From: Pseudomonadota bacterium
Lineage (GTDB): Bacteria; Pseudomonadota; Gammaproteobacteria; Acidiferrobacterales; UBA6901
Reading direction: 5' to 3'
DNA length: 64,000 bases
Assembly (NCBI GenBank): GCA_021783175.1
Contig: JAJXUF010000005.1
Location: 10,917-74,916, forward strand
Position numbers and translations under genes: made by a program. Below are positions 26,122 to 33,976 of this stretch, one piece after another (positions within the stretch are counted from its first letter, which is position 1; every line of letters starts with the position of its first letter). The notes under the pieces are model-generated. The model was not told where the DNA came from and searched no databases. It worked only from the letters and a program-made list of their open reading frames with translations.

Positions 26122-29100
26122 GTGGTGACCTCCAAAACGGCAACCGAAGTTCCTACCAAAGTCTGGTCTTCGCGCCATCCGCTGGCCGCAGCCTTCCTGT
26201 TAATTGTCATCATCCTTGCCGGATTGTTCGGTTTTTCGCGCCTGCCCGCCGGTTTGCCGCCGCACCTGAGTTATCCCTATTTGCTCGTGCTGGTGCATGA
26301 CCCCGGCGTGCCCGCTACCATCATGGACGAGCGGGTCGCTGCCCCTCTGCTGCACGATTTCAGCGCGCTGCCCGGTCCGCGCGACGTACGCAGCACCAGC
26401 TCGGAAGGCGATACCAATTTCGCGCTTTATTTTGACAGCGTTCCGCAGCGCGAGCGGACCCTCCCCCAGTTACAGGCGCTGTTGGCGCGCGACGCCACGC
26501 TGCTGCCCTCGACCGCTGACAGGCCTGTGGTGGTCAAGGGCGAGGCATTCGGTGCGCCGCGCGTCGAACTCATGTTGACGGCCCCTGGTCGTTCGCTCGT
26601 CGACCTGCGGCACTGGACCGAAGAAAACCTGTTGCCTCAATTTGTCGGTCTGCACGGGGTGGCCAGCGTACGCGTTGACGGCGGACCGCTGCGTGAGATT
26701 CAGGTGGTGCCGGATCAGCGGCGGCTGGCGGGACTGGGCCTTGCTCTGGATGACGTGGTTTCGGCAGTTCGGGCCGGTGAGGCGCAGAGTCCTCAAGGTT
26801 ATATCGTGGCGGCCGCGCGCGCCGGGTCGGCCGTTATCGGCACGCTACCAGTGCGTCTTGCAAGTGGCGACACGCTGTCGCTGTCAGAAGTCAGCCGGGT
26901 ACGGGAAACCGAGGATGATGTTGGCCCTGTGCTGCGTTTCGACGGCAAGCCCGCAGTGCGCCTTCTTCTGACCGAGTCTGCGGATGCCAATCCGATTGAG
27001 GTGGACGAAACGATAAGGGCGCGTCTCGACTGGTTGCATGCCAACGGCCTCATTGCCAAAGACGTGCAGGTGACGCTGCTGGCGCCGCAGGTGCATTCGC
27101 TTGTGCACCTGTTGCGGCGTTTCTATTTGCTCATTTCCGCCGGGTTGCTGCTCGTGTGCGCCACAGGCCTATTGTTCGGCGGCAGCTGGAGAGTAAGTCT
27201 TTTCCAGTTGGTTGCTGTGCTGGCTGCATTGTCGCCCCTCGGGATCCCTCTGCTGGCCGCAAACATGACGCTGAACGTGTTCAGTCTCACGGGCATCGTA
27301 CTCGTCGCGGGGCTTGCCCTGGCCGCGCCGATCGCCGCACAGGAAAGCGCAAGCGCTTTCGCGCCGGACTCCAAGCGTGCGGCGCAAGCTGCGGCACGTG
27401 CTGCGCTAAGCACGGTTTTGCCGCTGGTTTTCGTGCTCCTGCTGCTACTCGTCGTGCCCGAAGTCATTGGACTGGTTGGCTTTGATCTCGCAGCGGTGAC
27501 CGTTTTTGCATTGCTGCTGTCGGCGATTTTAGTGCTGACCCTGCTGCGCGGATGGTTGTTGCACGTATCGGTATCCATTGCGCGCGCAAGGCGCCGTCGG
27601 CGTCTCGATGCGCAATCTCCGTGGGTGCATTACCGCGCTTGGTTGTCGGCCGCGATTAAAAGACCCCTTTTCCCGGCCGCTATTGCCGGCCTTTGCATAG
27701 GTACCGCGATTTTCTACGGACGCAGCCTTGTTTTGCGTACTGAATTTCTGCCATTGCCGGCGACCAGTGCTATCCGTGTTCAAGTGGCGGCTTTCGGCAA
27801 GACGCCAGGCGTACGGCTGGGGGACGCCGTGCCCATAATCGAAAACTTGGCCCGCGCCCAAGGCAATGTAACGCGTATCCTGTCGGTGCAAAATGCACCG
27901 CCCGCCGCAAGCGCGCAGCTGCACATCGAACTTGACCGCCAGATGCAAGGCGCTACCAGGACACGCGAGTGGATCGCACGCTTTGAACAAGCGGTGGAAC
28001 AGGCGCGCCTGCAAGACATCCGCGTTCGTGCGGTGCTCTCGGCGTTTCCAGGTGCGTCACCGGAATATGGCGAAGGTCCGCTGCTGCGTGCTGCGGACAG
28101 CCAGATTGGTGTGCGAGTTTCGGGCCGTGACAGAAAAGAACTCACCGAAATCGGTGGAAGCATCGCCGATACCCTGCGCGGCGTGGCCGGCGTGCGCGAT
28201 GTGCACTTTGCTGCGGATACCATTACGCGCGATTTCGTGCTGCAGATGGATCCGGCGCTGGCCGCAGAACAAGGTGTCGATGAGGCACAGGCGGCACGCG
28301 CTGTACGCATTGCGCGCGGTGGTCTGGTAGCCGGCAGCGTTCTCGATGGCGATGACCGGCTTGACGTGCGGGTGGTGCTGCCGCGCGTCAAAGGCGAGGG
28401 CGCTGTCCCGGCAAGACTCCTGTTGCGCGGCGAAACGCGTGTCCGTCCGGCGGTGTACCTGAATCAAGTCGCTTCTGTCAGCAGCGTGCGCGAAGCCGAT
28501 GATTTGAGTCGCGACAACGATCTGCCGGTGGTGGCGGTGAACGGCGTGCTGGCGACCGGCACACCAGCCGGCAAGATCGTGACTGACATCGAACAGCGGG
28601 TAAACCGGTTGCCATTGCCGCAAGGCTATCGTCTGTCGTTCACCGGCGTTGTCGCGGGCATCATTCGCGAGAATCGGGCCATCATGCGCCTCGCGCTGCT
28701 GGGATTGCCGCTTTTTGTGCTTCTCCTGGTGCTGCGCTACCGTGGGTGGCGCCGTCCGACAGTCGTTCTTTTGAGCATGCCGTTTACACTCGTCGGGGCT
28801 ATCGCTGCGCTCGCGCTGTGGCGCCATGCCTGGTCGCTTCCGGCGTGGATGGGCGCAATTTTGGCGCTGGGGGTAGGTAGCGGCATGGCAATGTTAATGC
28901 TTGATCTGATCGACCAGCGCTTGCCCTCCGGTAGCCGGGCCGCCGCTCTGGCGGGTGTCGCAACCAAAGCCGCGCCGGGAATCCTGCGCTTCGGCAGCGC
29001 TGTCATTGCCGGGCCGTTGTTGCTGGCTTTGTTTGCAGCCCCGGATCTGGCGCTGCTGCGCCCGCTGGCCATGACACTGAGCGCCGGCGTGTTGGCGGCA

Positions 29101-29238
29101 GTTGTGGCTGCGCTGTTATGGACGCCCGTTCTGTACAGTGTTTTGTTGATTGAGCGCAACGCCGCACCGTCGGCGCACCGTGCACCAGCTCCCGGTCGCC
29201 GGCGCAGGGCAGCTCGAGGCGGGAATAAACCGTCATAA
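26122..29238 (+). CDS. RND-family permease lacking proton-relay residues
   Basis: 1038 residues with AcrB/HAE1 architecture: N-terminal helix, large porter domain, helix bundles near 330-480 and 525, second periplasmic domain, and a final bundle from about 855. In TM4, where AcrB has GLLVDDAIVVVEN, this protein reads GLALAAPIAAQES (Ala401-Ala402 in place of the Asp pair). In TM10, where AcrB has the relay Lys, it reads GVGSGMAMLM. Proton coupling as known for RND pumps is therefore doubtful. No periplasmic adaptor or outer-membrane factor gene adjoins. The GTG start lies 61 bp after the upstream hypothetical; soxY follows. Confidence 0.82.
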   Translation: MVTSKTATEVPTKVWSSRHPLAAAFLLIVIILAGLFGFSRLPAGLPPHLSYPYLLVLVHDPGVPATIMDERVAAPLLHDFSALPGPRDVRSTSSEGDTNFALYFDSVPQRERTLPQLQALLARDATLLPSTADRPVVVKGEAFGAPRVELMLTAPGRSLVDLRHWTEENLLPQFVGLHGVASVRVDGGPLREIQVVPDQRRLAGLGLALDDVVSAVRAGEAQSPQGYIVAAARAGSAVIGTLPVRLASGDTLSLSEVSRVRETEDDVGPVLRFDGKPAVRLLLTESADANPIEVDETIRARLDWLHANGLIAKDVQVTLLAPQVHSLVHLLRRFYLLISAGLLLVCATGLLFGGSWRVSLFQLVAVLAALSPLGIPLLAANMTLNVFSLTGIVLVAGLALAAPIAAQESASAFAPDSKRAAQAAARAALSTVLPLVFVLLLLLVVPEVIGLVGFDLAAVTVFALLLSAILVLTLLRGWLLHVSVSIARARRRRRLDAQSPWVHYRAWLSAAIKRPLFPAAIAGLCIGTAIFYGRSLVLRTEFLPLPATSAIRVQVAAFGKTPGVRLGDAVPIIENLARAQGNVTRILSVQNAPPAASAQLHIELDRQMQGATRTREWIARFEQAVEQARLQDIRVRAVLSAFPGASPEYGEGPLLRAADSQIGVRVSGRDRKELTEIGGSIADTLRGVAGVRDVHFAADTITRDFVLQMDPALAAEQGVDEAQAARAVRIARGGLVAGSVLDGDDRLDVRVVLPRVKGEGAVPARLLLRGETRVRPAVYLNQVASVSSVREADDLSRDNDLPVVAVNGVLATGTPAGKIVTDIEQRVNRLPLPQGYRLSFTGVVAGIIRENRAIMRLALLGLPLFVLLLVLRYRGWRRPTVVLLSMPFTLVGAIAALALWRHAWSLPAWMGAILALGVGSGMAMLMLDLIDQRLPSGSRAAALAGVATKAAPGILRFGSAVIAGPLLLALFAAPDLALLRPLAMTLSAGVLAAVVAALLWTPVLYSVLLIERNAAPSAHRAPAPGRRRRAARGGNKPS

Positions 29239-29290
29239 CACCACGTCTTTCCTCAGCGCAGCATGCTGCGACTGACAATGACATTTCCTG

Positions 29291-29309
29291 CAGCATTTTT
29301 AAGATGCTG
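29291..29309 (+). terminator. Small hairpin between the RND permease and soxY
   Basis: CAGCAT at 29291-29296 pairs with ATGCTG at 29304-29309 around TTTTAAG. The stem is short and has no U-run after it, so it may be a weak terminator or part of the soxY leader. Confidence 0.3.
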
Positions 29310-29356
29310 TGCCGAAATGCCGAATGACGATAATGATTTTCCGTTAGGAGACCCCC

Positions 29357-29833
29357 GTGACCACCGTATCCCGCAGAACCTTTCTCAAGGGCACCATTGC
29401 TGGCAGCGTACTGGCCGTGGCCGCCGGTGCCGGGCTGCTTGCGCCGCGCCGCGTACTGGCCGACAGCTGGCCGGCAGCCGCCTTTGGCGAGAAAACCGCG
29501 CAAGGCGCACTCAAGGCGCTTTTCGGCACCGATAACATCCCGCTGAGCGCCGACATCCATGTGCGCGCCCCGATCCAGGCGGAAAACGGGGCGGTCGTGC
29601 CGATCGAGGTGAACACCACCTTGCCCAATGTCGAGTCGATCTCCCTCCTGGTCGACAAGAACCCCTTCCCGCTCGTGTGCCACGCCCGGCTGCTCAATGG
29701 CGCGCAGGGCTTTTTCATGGCCCGCATGAAGATGGGCCAGACCTCCACCGTGCGCGTCGTGGTGAAGTCCAACGGCGCGCTGCATGAGGCCACCCAGTCG
29801 ATCAAGGTCACCGTCGGCGGCTGCGGCGGCTAG
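29357..29833 (+). CDS. soxY: Thiosulfate oxidation carrier protein SoxY
   Basis: 158 residues. Tat signal with SRRTFLKGT, then the SoxY beta-sandwich, and the C-terminal swinging arm ending GGCGG, whose Cys carries the sulfur substrate during periplasmic thiosulfate oxidation. The GTG start follows TTAGGAG. SoxZ is next, 43 bp downstream. Codons are strongly biased to C- and G-ending forms compared with the neighbouring RND gene, as expected for a well-expressed protein. No soxA, soxX, soxB or soxCD is in the window. Confidence 0.95.
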   Translation: MTTVSRRTFLKGTIAGSVLAVAAGAGLLAPRRVLADSWPAAAFGEKTAQGALKALFGTDNIPLSADIHVRAPIQAENGAVVPIEVNTTLPNVESISLLVDKNPFPLVCHARLLNGAQGFFMARMKMGQTSTVRVVVKSNGALHEATQSIKVTVGGCGG

Positions 29834-29876
29834 CCGCCCCTATTCCTGACAAAGAACTCTTACCCGAGGCATTCCC

Positions 29877-30194
29877 ATGGCACACGAGACAAAGATCAAG
29901 ACCCGCCCGAAAGACGGGGCGACGGAAATCCTGGTGCTGGTCAGCCACCCGATGGAGACCGGCCAGCGCACCGACCCCAAGACCAAGAAGAAGATCCCGG
30001 CCCACTTCATCGAAACGCTCACCATCAGCGTCAACGGCAAGCCCGTGCTCGAGGCCGACATGAGCATCGGCATCTCCAAAGACCCGCTCCTCGGCATCCT
30101 CGTCAAAGGCCCCAAGGACGGCGACAAGGTCAACGTCGCCTGGCGTGACAACAAGGGCGAGACCGGAGCCGGGGAAGCTGTGGTTGGGGGGTGA
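29877..30194 (+). CDS. soxZ: Thiosulfate oxidation carrier complex protein SoxZ
   Basis: 105 residues, normal SoxZ length. Family features: VLVSHPMETGQRTDPKTKKK, PAHFIETLTISVNGKPVLEADMS, GISKDPLLG and the C-terminal GDKVNVAWRDNKGET. SoxZ is the partner of SoxY, forming the heterodimer that carries sulfur intermediates; it has no signal peptide and is co-exported with SoxY. The gene is followed by a strong terminator at 30249-30285. Confidence 0.95.
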   Translation: MAHETKIKTRPKDGATEILVLVSHPMETGQRTDPKTKKKIPAHFIETLTISVNGKPVLEADMSIGISKDPLLGILVKGPKDGDKVNVAWRDNKGETGAGEAVVGG

Positions 30195-30248
30195 GAGGCT
30201 GGTTGGTTCCCGCTTTCAGCCGTAGCGCAAAAGCCCAGCAACCGTCAC

Positions 30249-30285
30249 AAGCGGGACCGGACGACCGTTCCGGCCCCGCTTTGTT
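30249..30285. terminator. Rho-independent terminator after soxZ
   Basis: AAGCGGGACCGG at 30249-30260 pairs with CCGGCCCCGCTT at 30270-30281 with a single mismatch, followed by TGTTT. It lies between convergent soxZ and the GGDEF-EAL gene. Confidence 0.8.
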
Positions 30286-30296
30286 TGCGGCGGCAA

Positions 30297-31598
30297 TCAG
30301 TTCTTGGACAGCTCGGGTCTGCCGTAGTAGTAACCTTGGGCCCAGTCTACGCCGATATCGCGCACGATATCGGCGGTCTCGGCATCCTCAACAAATTCTG
30401 CCAGCGTGGTGATGCCCAGATCCGACGCCGTATTCTGCATGCCCTGCACGATCGTTCGGACCCGCTTCTCGCGTACTCGCTGAATGAGGGTGCCCTCGAT
30501 TTTGAGGAAGGAAAACGGCAGATCTGCAAGATACTTAAAGGACGAATATCCGCTGCCGAAATCATCCAATGCCAGTCGCAGTCCAAAGTCGATGAAAGGG
30601 CGCAGCATATCGCGCGCGGAATCGATGTCATGCAGCAATTCGCGCTCCGTAATTTCAATCACGATAGGCTTAATCGCCCGGATCGTGTCGTCGTCTGAGC
30701 TACACGCCTCGCGAGCGCTGCCTAGCAGTTCGTCGACCACTTCCGGATGACGCAACAAATTGCCCGATATGTTGACGAAATAGGACAGATTCGGAACATC
30801 ACGCGACTGACCCAGGCGGCGCGCGAATACCTGGGACATTATTGCGCGGTCGATTTGATAGGTCATTTGCAGCTGGCGCGCTGCCTCAATGAAGTGCTCG
30901 GCCGGCGTCACTGAATGATCCGGCGTAAGAATGCGCGCCAGCGCCTCTTCGGCAACGACTGCGCCGGTCTTGAGGTCCACAATTACCTGGTAGGCGGGAA
31001 CAACGCGTTGTTCGCGTAGCGCGGAATCGAGCAGCCTTCCAAGACCGAACAGCTGTCCATGAGGCTGGCTGGCGTGCATGATGCGGTTGCGTCCCGCATT
31101 CTTGGCTTGATACATGGCCGCGCCCGAGGCTGCGATCAGCCGTTGCGCATCTTCAGCATCGGCCGGGAAGCTGGCCACCCCGAAGCTTGCGGAAGTATGG
31201 ATATGGTAGGGACCTGCTTCCAGCGTAAAAGACTCGATGGCCGCGCGCAGGTGTTCGGCAATGCGATCCGTTGTTGCCGCGTCAGTCTCGGGAAGCAGGC
31301 ACATGAACTCCTGGCCACCCCAGCGCCCGACCTGATCGTCTTTGCGCAGCGAACGCGTCAGCAGCGTGGCGAGCTGTTGCAGCAACATATCGCCGTATTG
31401 TTCCCCATAGCCGTAATTGACGACCTTGAACCGGTCGATGTCGAGCATTACCAGGCCGAAGGAGGCATGGGTGGCGTTGCTGCGCGTTACCTGAAAATCT
31501 ATGCTCTGGCGGAACGCCGAGCGGGTCTTAAGCCCCGTCAGCGGGTCAAGTGGCGGAACCAACGTTTCTCCTTCCTTGGTAGGGATCGTCTTGTTCAT
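30297..31598 (-). CDS. Soluble GGDEF-EAL protein with degenerate GGDEF site
   Basis: 433 residues with no membrane helix. The GGDEF domain (about 15-180) starts DPLTGLKTRSAF and has the active-site loop WGGQEFM: the third position, normally Asp or Glu and needed for metal binding and catalysis, is Gln, so cyclase activity is doubtful. The EAL domain (about 195-433) retains EEALARIL, FVNISGNLL, EITERE, DDFGSGYS and KIEGTLI, so phosphodiesterase activity is likely. It is convergent with soxYZ and separated from it by a terminator. No sensor domain is present. Confidence 0.85.
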   Translation of the reverse strand: MNKTIPTKEGETLVPPLDPLTGLKTRSAFRQSIDFQVTRSNATHASFGLVMLDIDRFKVVNYGYGEQYGDMLLQQLATLLTRSLRKDDQVGRWGGQEFMCLLPETDAATTDRIAEHLRAAIESFTLEAGPYHIHTSASFGVASFPADAEDAQRLIAASGAAMYQAKNAGRNRIMHASQPHGQLFGLGRLLDSALREQRVVPAYQVIVDLKTGAVVAEEALARILTPDHSVTPAEHFIEAARQLQMTYQIDRAIMSQVFARRLGQSRDVPNLSYFVNISGNLLRHPEVVDELLGSAREACSSDDDTIRAIKPIVIEITERELLHDIDSARDMLRPFIDFGLRLALDDFGSGYSSFKYLADLPFSFLKIEGTLIQRVREKRVRTIVQGMQNTASDLGITTLAEFVEDAETADIVRDIGVDWAQGYYYGRPELSKN

Positions 31599-31932
31599 GA
31601 CCTGTGCCGTGTCGTTGAACCAGCGGCTAATCGATTCAGTGCATCCCTGTGAGTTCTTGGAGATATTTTACTTGTTAAGCCAAGTGTCTAAAGCATAGCA
31701 GGACCGGGTAGGTAGTGCGCAATTGCGGCGGTGCCGCCGGTAATTATATTAGGATCAACTGATATTACTGGTGCACATCCTACTTTCCCCCAGTCACGCC
31801 AATTTGGCCATTCTATTGATGGGGTCTACGGCCTATACCGAGTCCATTTATTTAAGGAGTTGTTCTGTCACGAGAGCCGCTCCATTGCGCGACAGTTCCG
31901 GCGTGGTCAAAAGGCATTATAGATTTTTGATT
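31599..31932. other. Intergenic region, A+T-rich
   Basis: 334 bp between the 5' end of the GGDEF-EAL gene and the 3' end of the queF-kinase gene. Two small plus-strand frames (31731-31922, 31771-31965) have no recognisable product. AT-rich stretches such as TATTTTACTTGTTAAG may be promoter elements for the GGDEF-EAL gene, but no clear pair stands out. Confidence 0.4.
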
Positions 31933-33912
31933 TTATGTAATTTTCTCGTTCAGTCCCCGGGCTAATAAGGCGGCACCGAAGGCGGCCATCTCGGAACGCG
32001 GTTTAGCCAGGGGAACTCCAAGGGTGCGAGCCCGGATGCGTTGCCAGGCATCATTTCGGCTGCCACCGCCGGTGGTGCGGATCTCTCGTACCTTGGGTCC
32101 ACCCAGTTTTTGCAAAAGCCGGTAGCCTTGCGCTTCAATGTTCGCGATTCCTTCCAGCATGGCTTGGAAAAAAGTGACGCTGTTGCCGGGCAGCGGCTCC
32201 AATCGTGCCACCATCTCGGGATCATTGATCGGGAAGCGTTCGCCAATATCGGGCAGGGGGTAGTAATCGAGCCCGGTCGGGTTGTCTGGATCGAGCATTG
32301 GCGTCATCTCGCGCATCTGTTCGACTTTGAAGTACTGAAGCAGTGTTGTACCGCCGCTGTTGGATGCGCCGCCCGCGAGCCAGCGGCTACCAAGGCGGTG
32401 GCTGTAGACGCCGTGTTCGGGTGAAAAGATGGGCTTATCAGAGAGTAATTTCAAGACGAGAGTGGAACCGAGCGCGGTAACCGCATCTCCGCTGACCATT
32501 CCTCCCGCTGCCAGAAATGAGGCCACGCCGTCGGTGGTACCCGCTGCGACCATCGTTTCGGCTGGGAAACCGTAGGTTTTTGCGATATCGCTGCTGATCG
32601 GTCCGATTTTTTCCCCGGGGACATGAACCTGCGGCAGCAGCGCAGTATTGAATCCGAGGCGGCCGATCCAGTCCGGCCACTTCTGCTGCTCAGCATTGTA
32701 GCCAAGCTTCAGGCAGTTGTTGTAATCACTCTGCCCCCATAAACCCGTCAGTTTCCCGGCAACCCAGTCTGCCTGATGCAGAGCGTGGGCCGCCTTCTTA
32801 TCCATTCCTTTTTCATGCAGCCACAACAGTTTGGCCAGACTGCTGGTGGCATTTTGAGCACCCGAATTACGCTCCGCCACCGATAAAAGGTGCTCTGCCT
32901 GGGTCACGGCGCGCGAGTCGTTATACATCATCGCTGGCGTGATGGGCGCGCCCTTCTTGTCGCACAACAGCAGAGTACTGGACGTGCCATCCACCGCAAT
33001 GACCCGGACTCGCTGCCGCGCAATGCGCTGCGCCAATTCCTGCAGCGTTGCATCAACCGCCTTCCACCACAACGACGGATCCTGGGTAACCTGGTTTTCC
33101 GTACGAACCGGCATCGGGATCGGCGCCTCGGTGTGTGCCAGAACTTCTCCTTGCGCATCAATGGCAAGGGCGCGGACACCGGCAGTACCGACGTCAATGC
33201 CAATGTAAATTCCGTCATCCGGCGGCGGAGTTTCGTCGACTTTCGCGTCGGCCTGGGTCACCCGCGGGCTGGTGCGCGGACGTTTATCTCCCGTCGTGCG
33301 TGCTTCCGGAGCTGCCTCGGGCTCCGGTTCCGGCTCGCCGGTTTCGCCTGACGTTCCGGATGCGGGGCGCCGTTCACGCGGCAGCATGCGGAAGCGCCCG
33401 CCGCCGGTCGAATTCTCGGGGGTCGCGCGGCGTGCGGCTGGCGTTGTCGGAGCCGGCGTTTTTGCGGTCGTTTCCGCCGACGCCGCGGGGCTCACGGTCA
33501 TCGGCGCTTCTTCTGGATCTTCCGGAAGCTGCGGAACAGGAGGTGGGGGAGTCCATCCAGGTTGTCGATGTTCCGCGACAACTGTGGTGTATATACCGCC
33601 GCGAACGTAGAACTCTGCGCGTAGGCGCATGTAGCGCGGTGCCGTGGCTGCCACGAAGTCGCCGAGCATGGCGTTGGTAACGGCCTCGTGAAATACCCCT
33701 TCGTTTCGGTACGACCAGATATAGACTTTGAGCGATTTCAGCTCAATACACTTGTGGTTCGGGACATAGTCCAGATAAAGGGTGGCAAAATCCGGCTGTC
33801 CGGTTTTCGGGCACAGACAGGTGAACTCCGGTATTCGGATTCGGATGGTATAATCGCGTTCCGGATTCGGGTTGCTGAATGTCTCCAGCTGTTTACTGGG
33901 TTGGGTAGGCAT
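31933..33912 (-). CDS. queF: Fusion of preQ1-forming reductase QueF and FGGY sugar kinase
   Basis: One uninterrupted 659-codon frame. Residues 1-119 are a complete unimodular Que[15 protein letters not shown] contains the thioimide-forming Cys34 and the acid Asp41, and [11 protein letters not shown] contains substrate-binding Glu57. QueF reduces preQ0 to preQ1 for queuosine. Residues 120-232 form a Pro/Ala/Thr/Glu-rich, apparently disordered linker. Residues 233-659 are an FGGY kinase: [39 protein letters not shown] with the catalytic Asp, [12 protein letters not shown] and [15 protein letters not shown], closest by eye to D-ribulose kinase/SePSK-like members. No internal start in the linker has a Shine-Dalgarno. 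It is divergent from smc. Confidence 0.88.
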   Translation of the reverse strand: MPTQPSKQLETFSNPNPERDYTIRIRIPEFTCLCPKTGQPDFATLYLDYVPNHKCIELKSLKVYIWSYRNEGVFHEAVTNAMLGDFVAATAPRYMRLRAEFYVRGGIYTTVVAEHRQPGWTPPPPVPQLPEDPEEAPMTVSPAASAETTAKTPAPTTPAARRATPENSTGGGRFRMLPRERRPASGTSGETGEPEPEPEAAPEARTTGDKRPRTSPRVTQADAKVDETPPPDDGIYIGIDVGTAGVRALAIDAQGEVLAHTEAPIPMPVRTENQVTQDPSLWWKAVDATLQELAQRIARQRVRVIAVDGTSSTLLLCDKKGAPITPAMMYNDSRAVTQAEHLLSVAERNSGAQNATSSLAKLLWLHEKGMDKKAAHALHQADWVAGKLTGLWGQSDYNNCLKLGYNAEQQKWPDWIGRLGFNTALLPQVHVPGEKIGPISSDIAKTYGFPAETMVAAGTTDGVASFLAAGGMVSGDAVTALGSTLVLKLLSDKPIFSPEHGVYSHRLGSRWLAGGASNSGGTTLLQYFKVEQMREMTPMLDPDNPTGLDYYPLPDIGERFPINDPEMVARLEPLPGNSVTFFQAMLEGIANIEAQGYRLLQKLGGPKVREIRTTGGGSRNDAWQRIRARTLGVPLAKPRSEMAAFGAALLARGLNEKIT

Positions 33913-33976
33913 TTAGGGTCCCGTATGCTAGCTTTGTGCATCCTTCTGACAAAATTGTAGCCCAACCAGAAACTTA

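Noticed and set aside
29003..29785. 260-codon minus-strand frame opposite the RND end and soxY
   Set aside because: Antisense to conserved genes, without any recognisable domain.
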